This document shows positions 7,252-15,170 of a stretch of DNA of 30,311 nt, one piece after another. The stretch is from JBEKLJ01 sp050010255 (GTDB lineage: Bacteria > Acidobacteriota > Terriglobia > Bryobacterales > Bryobacteraceae): positions 1 to 30,311 of the forward strand of contig JBEKLJ010000010.1 in NCBI GenBank assembly GCA_050010255.1, written 5' to 3'. The notes beneath the pieces were generated by a model. That model was not told the DNA's origin and searched no databases. It worked only from the letters and a program-made list of their open reading frames with translations. Positions within the stretch are counted from its first letter, which is position 1. Each line of letters opens with the position of its first letter. The position numbers and the translations under genes were made by a program.

Positions 7252-7334
7252 GCCAGGCCGCGTCGCGCTCGGCACGCCGAGAAGGTCGATCGGATCTCGC
7301 TATCCCCTTTGTTCGCTTGAAGATTCTGGCCCAA

Positions 7335-7364
7335 GCGCCCCAGCCGCCGCAGCGGGCTGGGCGC
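7335..7364. other. GC-rich hairpin in the mazF to 7444 spacer
   Basis: GCGCCCCAGCC (7335-7345) pairs with GGCTGGGCGC (7355-7364), with one bulged C. No T-tract follows on either strand. It may separate mazEF transcription from the next gene. Apart from this and the direct repeat, nothing gene-like was seen between 7179 and 7443. Confidence 0.35.
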
Positions 7365-7443
7365 GGCACTCCAATTGCGCCATTCCCGGGGAAACCAACC
7401 CCAGGGGGGATGCGTACAAGTGTCCAGAAAGGGGAGGCCTACC

Positions 7444-8607
7444 GTGAAAACGCTGTGGCGGATTTTCGTAGTTTCGGGCCTCTTGGTTGCTTCCGCGGGC
7501 ACTCCCTTGGCTGCTCAACTCAGGGGCACGGGGAGAGAGGGGCCGAGTCCGGCAAGGCTGATCGATCGTGACGAGAAGCCGACCCCGCTGAGCCCTTGCG
7601 ATTGTGCAACGTGCGATCCCAGCGCGGTCGCTCAAGAGTTGACGCTCGTCGATTCCGTGATGGCCACCACGATGTGCGGCCATCGGCCCGATTACTTCCC
7701 GCTCGAAGTCGGCAACGTGTGGGTGTACCAAGGCGGCGGCATCTACGCTGGAACCACGCTCACGCTGGAAATCACCAAGGCCGCCGAGTTCAACGGCAGA
7801 CAATACTTCCTGCTCCACGGTTTCCCGGGAGGAGATTACTGGCTGCGCGCGGACGGCGCCGGCTCCATCCTCGCCTATGATCCGGACCAAGACCGGGAGA
7901 AGCTCTGGTGGGCCTTCTGGGCTCCCATCGGCTGCGAGTACACAACGTTCCTGCCCGGTACTTGCTGCGGCCGCGCCGTCGTCTCCTCCCGTAGTGCTAC
8001 TTACAAAGGGCCCATCGGCGAATCCGATGCCGCCCTCGAGCTGCTCTACCCGGGCGTGTTCCAGTTCGGCATAGAGCGCGAGGTCTTCTGGCCGGGGCTG
8101 GGCCTGGTCTTCCGCGGGCAAGCCACCGGAGGGCCCTCGTATGGATCGTACGAATTGATCCACGCCCACGTGGGGCGCAGCAGTTGGGGTTCGGCGAGGG
8201 AACTGAGCTTCGGTCTCGCCCTCGACAACTCGGTCTATTACGTTGACATGATGCCGCCGGTGGAGCCTCAAACCAGCGCGCCGCTTATGACGGCACGGAT
8301 GACCCTACGCGATACGGCGGAGCCCATCGTACTCACGTTCCCGACCGGTCAAACCTTTGACTTCGTAATCCGAAATGAGCACGGGGACATCGTCTACCGC
8401 TGGTCGGACGGAATGGCGTTCACGCAGGTGATTCGAACCGAGGTTCTCGGGCCGGGCGAGAAGGACTTCGTGATCCAGGTGCGTTTGGTCGGCCCGGACA
8501 AGAACCCTCTGCCGCAGGGCAGGTACTTCGCCGAGGGCTGGCTCACAACCATGGGACCGAGGGCTTTCGCCGCCTCCGCAGCCTTCGAGGTCCGCTGGGT
8601 CTACTGA
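7444..8607 (+). CDS. Exported protein with a C-terminal BsuPI-like domain
   Basis: A 387-aa secreted or periplasmic protein. GTG 7444 is chosen because GGGGAGG (7431-7437) precedes it and it starts a typical signal peptide (KTLWRIFVVSGLLVASAG, then LAAQ). A Cys-containing stretch (SPCDCATCDPS) follows. The middle region starts with YFPLEVGNVWVYQGG, a phrase common in secreted beta-rich proteins of unknown role, and includes a TCCGRA Cys pair. The last ~100 residues (LTFPTGQTFDFVIRNEHGDI, then VYRWSDGMAFTQ and LGPGEKDF) look like the BsuPI fold, named for the Bacillus intracellular proteinase inhibitor. Inhibitor activity is not implied; the domain occurs in many exported proteins. Neighbours give no functional clue. 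Confidence 0.75.
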   Translation: MKTLWRIFVVSGLLVASAGTPLAAQLRGTGREGPSPARLIDRDEKPTPLSPCDCATCDPSAVAQELTLVDSVMATTMCGHRPDYFPLEVGNVWVYQGGGIYAGTTLTLEITKAAEFNGRQYFLLHGFPGGDYWLRADGAGSILAYDPDQDREKLWWAFWAPIGCEYTTFLPGTCCGRAVVSSRSATYKGPIGESDAALELLYPGVFQFGIEREVFWPGLGLVFRGQATGGPSYGSYELIHAHVGRSSWGSARELSFGLALDNSVYYVDMMPPVEPQTSAPLMTARMTLRDTAEPIVLTFPTGQTFDFVIRNEHGDIVYRWSDGMAFTQVIRTEVLGPGEKDFVIQVRLVGPDKNPLPQGRYFAEGWLTTMGPRAFAASAAFEVRWVY

Positions 8608-8703
8608 ACACGCGGCCCCCTTGCGGGCGACGACCGGATAAGACAGGGTGCCGACGAACGCTGGTTTGCCTCCTAATCCTGATATCATATCGGGGACCTG
8701 AAC

Positions 8704-9285
8704 ATGGACAGAAAACAATTCCTCACCACCCTCGGCGGCTGCTGCGGTTTGGCCGCCATCGGCGCCGAGCCTGGAGCCTGTGCCCAGGCGCAGTCGCAGA
8801 CGCCGGGCACGCCGTGCGACAAGAAGTACGACTTCGCGCAGACCTGGGTCAAGCGCTTCATGAACATCATGGACGCCGAACTCGACCCGGCGACGCGCAC
8901 CCGGCTTTTGCGGATGCAGGGCCGCGCCTGTTTTGAGGGCGCGCACGGCGGCGCGCCGGCCGAAAGACCCAAGCCCGGCGACCTCGACAAGTTCCTCGAA
9001 GCCGTGAAAAAGTGGGGCGGCGAGGAGATGGTCCGCCGCGAGGGCGACGTCATCCACTTCCAGTACATCGCGAACCCCGCCGGCCTGCGCGTGGCCGACG
9101 GCTGGTGCCTGTGCCCAGTCGTGGAGAGAGGCCCGGATGGCCTCTCAGGCACTTACTGCGAGTGCTCGGTGGGTTACGTGACGGAGATGTTCCGGCGGCA
9201 CTCCGACCGGCCGGTGAAGGTCGAGCTGCTCGAGTCCCTCAAGCGCGGCGGCAAGGGCTGCCGCTTCCGCATCCAACTGGCGTAG
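8704..9285 (+). CDS. Exported Cys-rich protein of unknown function
   Basis: A 193-aa protein with ATG 8704 preceded by GGGGA. The N-terminus DRKQFLTTLGGCCGLAAIGA resembles a Tat or lipoprotein-type export signal, although it lacks a clear twin arginine. The mature part has a conserved-looking Cys cluster: WCLCP (near residue 136), then TYCECSVGY and a late GKGCRFRI. Four closely spaced Cys in CxC...CxC order suggest metal or Fe-S binding or disulfides. The text between them (LSGTYCECSVGYVTEMFRRH) has the feel of a small widespread family, but I cannot name it with certainty. Possible promoter element TATCAT at 8683-8688. It converges on the ATPase gene across the double-palindrome repeat. Confidence 0.7.
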   Translation: MDRKQFLTTLGGCCGLAAIGAEPGACAQAQSQTPGTPCDKKYDFAQTWVKRFMNIMDAELDPATRTRLLRMQGRACFEGAHGGAPAERPKPGDLDKFLEAVKKWGGEEMVRREGDVIHFQYIANPAGLRVADGWCLCPVVERGPDGLSGTYCECSVGYVTEMFRRHSDRPVKVELLESLKRGGKGCRFRIQLA

Positions 9286-9324
9286 GGGTCGCGCGGGCGA
9301 CGCTCACGGATTCCCGCCGATTCT

Positions 9325-9412
9325 CGTAGGGGTCGATCATGATCGACCCCTGCCAGCCCCAACACGCCGACGGCGTTCACGCGTCCCGGGTCGATCATGA
9401 TCGACCCCTACG
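9325..9412. repeat. Double palindromic repeat element between convergent genes
   Basis: GGGTCGATCATGATCGACCC, a perfect 20-bp palindrome, occurs at 9330-9349 (extended to 22 bp, 9329-9350) and again at 9388-9407. The flanks show that the copies are inverted with respect to each other: CGTAG precedes the first copy and CTACG follows the second. Between them lies another small dyad, ACGCCG-a-CGGCGT. A related, non-palindromic string (TAGGGGTCGCGCGGGCGACG) starts at 9284. The whole looks like a REP/MITE-style element and could also act as a bidirectional terminator. Confidence 0.75.
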
Positions 9413-9418
9413 GGTCCG

Positions 9419-10585
9419 TCACGCCTCCGCGTCCGGCGCTGCCGAGGCCGGCCCGAACAGGTCGAGCTGATTCTCATCCACCGCCGCCCCGGCCGCCTCC
9501 GAACGGAGACAGCCGTCGAGCAGGGCCGGGGCATCCTCGACCGAAAAGGCGGGCCGCACCTCCGTTCCCTCCTCGTGGGGAATCAGCAGCAGGATCTCGC
9601 CCGCGGTGAGCCGGTCGCCGGCGAGCAGCTCCTTGGAATGCGTGGTTAAGAAGACCTGGCGGTGCGTGCGCCGCTGAACGGAAGCCAGGATCGGCAGCAG
9701 CTCGCGCACCACCTTGGGGTGAAGCGAGATCTCCGGCTCCTCGAGCAGCAGCAAGCCGGCGCCGTCCAGCGCCTCCCAGAGCAGCGCCAGCAGACGCAGC
9801 GTTCCATCGGAGAACTGGTGCTCGGTCTGCCAGGCCCCGGCCGGGCGCCAGTGGCCGTAGCGCGCGCGCAGGTGCGGGGCGCCGCGCGGATCGCGCCAGA
9901 ACTCGAGCGCCTGCAGATGCGGAACCGCCGCCTGCATCACGTCGAGAATGCGCCGCAGGCGCGCGCGCTGGACGCTCTCCGACGCCAGGCCAATGCGCTC
10001 CAGCAGGTCGCCGCCGAAGGGGTCCTCCGGCAGGTGCGCCGGCCGGCGCGGTTCCCTTACCAGCACCGGCGCGCTGTTGGCATACCGGATCGCGCCGAAG
10101 AACTCCGCCAGGTCCCGGAATTCCCGGTTCGAGTGCAGTTGTTCGAGCGCCGTCTGGGTCAGCCGCTCGGGATCGCGCTCGTCGCGTTCGTCGGGACGAA
10201 CGAGCACGTCCTCGCCGGCGCGCGTGACGCGCTCGCGGGTGATGGTCGGCTGCTTGAGGCTCTCCTGCGCGAACCGCAGCTCGTACTCCCAGTCCGGGCC
10301 GCCTTCGTCCGCCCCGACCCGGAACGCGATCGCGACCTCGGAATGCTGCCGCGCGGACAGGCAGCGCAGCCGCGATACGCCGCCGCGCCGGCGCACGGCC
10401 GCCTGGAACCCGCCCGCGCACAACTCGCGCAAGAACCGGAAAACGTCCAGCAGGTTAGTCTTGCCGCTGGCATTCGGCCCGACCAGCACGACCCGCCGGC
10501 CCAGGTCCGCCTCCACGTGCGTGAAGTTCCGCCAGCTCTCGAGATAAACGTGCGTGAAACGAAGCGGCGTGCCCGGTCTGCTCAT
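9419..10585 (-). CDS. AAA-type, SMC/RecF-like ATPase (AAA_21 group)
   Basis: A 388-aa ABC-ATPase-fold protein, probably acting on nucleic acid or as a defence-type ATPase; its substrate is unknown. Visible motifs are Walker A GPNASGKT (residues 36-43), an ABC-signature-like FSDGTLRLL (257-265), Walker B with the catalytic acid pair LLLLEEPEISLHP (Glu282-Glu283) and the switch His in TTHSKELL (about 316). Between Walker A and the signature lies a ~200-residue insert. No TOPRIM domain is present, unlike OLD nucleases. The frame is open further upstream to 10738, but ATG 10585 begins where the family's first strand starts (LRFTHVYLESWRNF). It lies 186 bases after glmS on the same strand. No RloB- or HNH-type partner is adjacent. 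Confidence 0.85.
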   Translation of the reverse strand: MSRPGTPLRFTHVYLESWRNFTHVEADLGRRVVLVGPNASGKTNLLDVFRFLRELCAGGFQAAVRRRGGVSRLRCLSARQHSEVAIAFRVGADEGGPDWEYELRFAQESLKQPTITRERVTRAGEDVLVRPDERDERDPERLTQTALEQLHSNREFRDLAEFFGAIRYANSAPVLVREPRRPAHLPEDPFGGDLLERIGLASESVQRARLRRILDVMQAAVPHLQALEFWRDPRGAPHLRARYGHWRPAGAWQTEHQFSDGTLRLLALLWEALDGAGLLLLEEPEISLHPKVVRELLPILASVQRRTHRQVFLTTHSKELLAGDRLTAGEILLLIPHEEGTEVRPAFSVEDAPALLDGCLRSEAAGAAVDENQLDLFGPASAAPDAEA

Positions 10586-10771
10586 GACGGCTAACAATCC
10601 ATATGATCGCGGAAGATCCGGTCGAGCGCGGCCTTGCTCGCGGCCGCTCCTGGGAATCCCCGCCTGGTGATCTCCACGCTCGAAGCCTTTCCGCAACAGC
10701 GTATCACAGGCGGGCCTGGGCTTCGCTCCGCCGCTCACACGGCCGTGCCCCTGTCGGCTGGCGGCCGGCCC

Positions 10772-12625
<1,854 letters not shown>

Positions 12626-12795
12626 GTTCTCATTCTAGCCCGGCCTCTTCACCGCAATCACAGCGAGGCGTCGCGCGAGGCCGGCGCCTCGGAGCGCACC
12701 TTGCGCCTGGGGGTCTCCCAGCGGCCCGCTGGCCCTCAACTTTTACCCGCATGTGCGGACATCTAGCGGGATCACTGTAGGGAAACGTAGCATGG

Positions 12796-12822
12796 GTACT
12801 AAGGTCGACTGCCAAGTACTAA
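12796..12822. promoter_or_regulatory. Spaced direct repeat GTACTAA, possible regulator site
   Basis: GTACTAA occurs at 12796-12802 and again at 12816-12822, exactly 20 bases apart, about two helical turns on the same face. The surrounding stretch is much richer in A+T than its neighbours. It sits between glmS (upstream side, divergent) and the candidate small RNA promoter, so it may be an activator or repressor site for either. Confidence 0.35.
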
Positions 12823-12852
12823 AACAGGCAGAAGCCTTTTGATTTTCTAGAC

Positions 12853-12878
12853 TTGCGGAACCTGCCCTGTGATATAGT
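12853..12878 (+). promoter_or_regulatory. Extended -10 promoter for the candidate small RNA
   Basis: TATAGT (12873-12878) is preceded by TG at 12870-12871, the extended -10 arrangement that can work with a poor -35. A possible -35, TTGCGG (12853-12858), is spaced only 14 bases away. The expected transcription start is near 12885. Confidence 0.5.
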
Positions 12879-12884
12879 CTTATT

Positions 12885-12980
12885 AAGCTATTCACATATA
12901 GCATCCCGGCGGCGAGGCCCAGCTCGTCGCCAGCCCCTCTGAGTGAAGCCCCAGGTACCCAGCCTGGGGCTTCGTATTTT
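12885..12980 (+). ncRNA. Candidate small non-coding RNA, about 96 nt
   Basis: The interval has a promoter in front, an intrinsic terminator at the end and no ATG-initiated frame inside. After a ~20-nt single-stranded start rich in A and U, a first stem pairs 12908-12916 with 12923-12931 (nine pairs including one G-U, loop gcccag). A short linker CAGCCCCUCUGAGU-like segment then leads into the terminator stem. Both neighbours (glmS and the GyrI-like gene) are on the opposite strand, so the terminator has no protein gene to serve. It is not recognisable as 6S, SRP or tmRNA. Transcription is inferred from sequence only. Confidence 0.5.
12945..12980 (+). terminator. Strong intrinsic terminator
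   Basis: GAAGCCCCAGG (12945-12955) and CCTGGGGCTTC (12963-12973) form a perfect 11-bp stem with a 7-base loop, followed by GTATTTT. The T-run is on the + strand side only; read from the minus strand the hairpin is followed by ACTCAG, so it mainly ends + strand transcription. Confidence 0.8.
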
Positions 12981-13033
12981 AGGGCCGTTTTACCGCTCAG
13001 CGGAGCAGGTCGGAAACGCTGGCGCGGCCGCGC

Positions 13034-13654
13034 TCACGCGAGCGGGTGGCGGAGGATCGTCCGCAGCTTCTCCGGCGCCACGCGCCGCGGGTCCGACAGG
13101 TAGATCTCGTGGTGCCGGCCGTGGAACTTCAGCCCGTTGGCTTCCGCGAACGCCTCCATCCGCTTCAGAGTCTCGGGCTCGCTGGCGTACGAGCCGACGT
13201 GGAGCACCTGGACCGAGCGGCCTTCCGTGATCCTCTCCAGCCGCACCTGGCCCCCCAGCTCGCCCTTGCCCTTCTCCACGAGCTTTGCCGCCGCTTCCTT
13301 CAGGTCGCGCGCGACGAGGAACTCGGGCACGCGGATCATGAGCTTCCATTGCCAGGATTCGCGCGGCTGGCTCATCCAGTGCTTCACATCGGAGCACCAC
13401 CACAGGCCCTCCAGGCCGCAGACCTTGTAGTCCTGCTTGCCCCCGAACTTGTAGGTCATCTTGATGGTGTAAGCGACGCCATAGAGCGCGCCGATCTTGG
13501 CCTGGAACTCCGCCCCGCTCGGCGCGCCCTGGCCGTCGATGGTCAGGTACCTGGCAGCGCCGATCTTGACGAGCACGGGCTCCCGCGGCGTCACGTAGTC
13601 GGACTTGTGCAGCTTGTAGAGGTCGATCTTCTCTGTCTTGGACGTCTTGGGCAT
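13034..13654 (-). CDS. GyrI-like (SHS2/effector-binding) domain protein
   Basis: A 206-aa cytoplasmic protein made of a GyrI-like ligand-binding fold without a DNA-binding domain. Relatives include proteins that bind, and in some cases hydrolyse, small hydrophobic or cationic compounds. Typical features are the LVKIGAARYLTIDGQGAP opening strand, the middle WWCSDVKHWMSQP segment, a TEGRSVQVLHVGSYASEPET stretch and the family ending GRHHEIYLSDPRRVAPEKLR. ATG 13654 has GGAGGAG about 8 bases upstream. It starts 3 bases after the stop of a 37-codon relic that carries both ends of an AraC-GyrI regulator, so it may once have been controlled by that regulator. Confidence 0.85.
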   Translation of the reverse strand: MPKTSKTEKIDLYKLHKSDYVTPREPVLVKIGAARYLTIDGQGAPSGAEFQAKIGALYGVAYTIKMTYKFGGKQDYKVCGLEGLWWCSDVKHWMSQPRESWQWKLMIRVPEFLVARDLKEAAAKLVEKGKGELGGQVRLERITEGRSVQVLHVGSYASEPETLKRMEAFAEANGLKFHGRHHEIYLSDPRRVAPEKLRTILRHPLA

Positions 13655-13657
13655 GGG

Positions 13658-13771
13658 TCACTCCTCCGTCAGCGGAATATGGATGTCGGTGATCAGGTCG
13701 TCTGGACAGGTGGTGCGTGGCGGGCTGCGGTTGATCCGCTCCTGGTAGCTCTCGACCGTCCCGCTTCTCAT
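13658..13771 (-). pseudogene. Relic of an AraC-GyrI transcription regulator, only the two ends left
   Basis: A 37-codon frame, ATG 13771 to TGA 13658. The first 15 residues (MRSGTVESYQERINR) look like the start of AraC-family regulators that go on to the HTH region (usual form: ...YxERIxRVLxYIxxHL). The last ~20 (PPRTTCPDDLITDIHIPL) look like the very end of their C-terminal GyrI effector domain. The ~250 residues expected between are missing, yet the frame is kept. It lies just upstream of a GyrI-like gene, which supports the reading. It could still be translated as a short leader peptide coupled to that gene. No strong ribosome site was found. Confidence 0.55.
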
Positions 13772-13856
13772 CCTGGAGCGATTGTACCCGGCCCCGCCCG
13801 CCGGGAGCTTGACCTTTCTTGCGGATTCGCGGCATTCGGTCAGCCCGCCCAGGGAT

Positions 13857-14228
13857 TCAGATGCGGTCGAGTACCTCGGCCGTCAGGTCGCCTTGCACGT
13901 TGCCGGTGTTCACCGTGGTGGCTGGCTCAAACAGCAAGACGTGGACTTCTTCCTCGGCCACGGGACGATGCTCGAGCCCTCGGGGAACAACAAGAAACTC
14001 TCCCGCTTCCAACCAGACGTGACGGTCACGAAACTCCACTCGGAAGCGGCCCTGAACAACCAGGAACAGCTCATCTTCGGCTTCGTGATGATGCCAGACA
14101 AATGGGCCTGCGAACTTGACCAGCTTCACCTGTTGGCCGTTGAGCTCGCCGACGATCTTGGGTTTCCAGTACTCGCTGAAAAGAGAGAACTTCTCTCGTA
14201 AACTGACCTTCTCCATGACCCGGTGCAT
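13857..14228 (-). CDS. Small single-domain cupin protein
   Basis: A 123-aa cytoplasmic cupin, a beta-barrel metal-binding fold. The motif residues are present: His46-His47-His48 and Glu53 in WHHHEAEDELFLVVQGRF (motif 1), and His87 in GLEHRPVAEEEVH (motif 2). The pattern is that of cupins that act as small dioxygenases, isomerases or sugar-binding proteins, and the substrate cannot be read from sequence. ATG 14228 is chosen, with GAGAAG upstream; ATG 14216 (MEKVSLREKF) is an alternative. It lies 40 bases after the creatininase-family gene on the same strand and is probably co-transcribed. Confidence 0.85.
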   Translation of the reverse strand: MHRVMEKVSLREKFSLFSEYWKPKIVGELNGQQVKLVKFAGPFVWHHHEAEDELFLVVQGRFRVEFRDRHVWLEAGEFLVVPRGLEHRPVAEEEVHVLLFEPATTVNTGNVQGDLTAEVLDRI

Positions 14229-14268
14229 AGCCCGATCTTCTCACACCGTTCGAAGCGAGGCGCTGCGC

Positions 14269-15093
14269 TCAGCGCGCGCTGAAGATCCCGGCCTCGTCCC
14301 ACTTCTTGATGGTCTCCTGGACGAGCGCCGTCATCTTGTCCACCACGCCCCGGAAGTAGGCGTCGGCCTTGGTTTGGTCGAAGCGCACGTAGCCCTGCCC
14401 GGCCTGGTACAGGATGATCGTTGACGGGAACGGATAGGCCGACCACTCTCCGGGTCCAGGGCGGGGCGTCGCCAGCGCGTTCGAGTAGCGTTCCGGGTGC
14501 ACCAGTTTCGGGTCGATAGCCTGGATGAATGCGGTTTCGTTCCAGCCGGCGTGGCCCCCATCCTCGCCGAATACCTTCAGCGTGACGTCGGATGCGTATG
14601 ACCACCAGTTGATGACCAGTGTGCGGACGCGATGCGCGCGGCCGCTCTGTTCGGCGAGGTCGTTCAGGATCGCGGTCTGCGGCCCGCCGTGGCCGTTGAT
14701 GACGATGATGTTCTTGAAGCCCTGCCGCGCCAGGCCCGTGAGCACATCCGCCAGGTAGGCGCGATAGGCCGGCTCGCTGATGCTGAACCCGCCCGCGTAG
14801 GCGTCCAGGCTGCCGGTGACGCCGTAGGGCACCACCGGCGCCACCAGCGCGTTCACGCGCGGCGCCAGCGCCCTGGCGATGGCCACGGGCGCCGTCGAAT
14901 CCGCGCCGTTGTTGATGACTCCATGCCCTTCCATGGTGCCGGTCGGCAGCAGCACCGTCTGGATCTTGGCCGGAACCAGCTCGCGGAATTCCATCCAGTT
15001 CAAGTCATTCATCTCGCGCGTCGAGGGTTGCTGGGCCGCCGCCCCGGCCGCCAGCGCGAACGCAAGAACGGTGATGTGTAGTGGCGTCTTCAT
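14269..15093 (-). CDS. Exported creatininase-family amidohydrolase
   Basis: A 274-aa protein of the creatininase fold (creatinine amidohydrolase, ArfB and MftE relatives), probably a metal-dependent amidohydrolase or peptidase. The N-terminus KTPLHITVLAFALAAGAAAQ is a clear signal peptide, so it acts outside the cytoplasm. Metal-site residues are Glu55 and His57 (GTMEGHG), Asp65 (NNGADS), His135 (INGHGG) and Glu186 (HAGWNET). The frame stays open for a further 1 kb upstream through the next gene; ATG 15093 is chosen because the signal peptide begins there. It lies 77 bases after the LarA-like gene, and the true substrate is unknown. Confidence 0.85.
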   Translation of the reverse strand: MKTPLHITVLAFALAAGAAAQQPSTREMNDLNWMEFRELVPAKIQTVLLPTGTMEGHGVINNGADSTAPVAIARALAPRVNALVAPVVPYGVTGSLDAYAGGFSISEPAYRAYLADVLTGLARQGFKNIIVINGHGGPQTAILNDLAEQSGRAHRVRTLVINWWSYASDVTLKVFGEDGGHAGWNETAFIQAIDPKLVHPERYSNALATPRPGPGEWSAYPFPSTIILYQAGQGYVRFDQTKADAYFRGVVDKMTALVQETIKKWDEAGIFSAR

Positions 15094-15170
15094 GGCGCAC
15101 AGCTTAGCACGATCGGCTGCCATGGCCCGCCGGCAGCCGGTGGCGAATGGTGTCGTGAAACGGCTCGCGG

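Noticed and set aside
10586..10771. Small 28-codon frame (GTG, VEITRRGFPGAAASK...) before the ATPase
   Set aside because: No ribosome site, no family and a chance-length frame in GC-rich DNA; the spacer otherwise shows only GC-rich dyads.
12781..12900. tRNA-like or IS-end structure in the A+T-rich island
   Set aside because: ACAGGCAG (12824-12831) and CTGCCCTGT (12862-12870) make only a bulged dyad; no cloverleaf, CCA end, transposase or target duplication was found.
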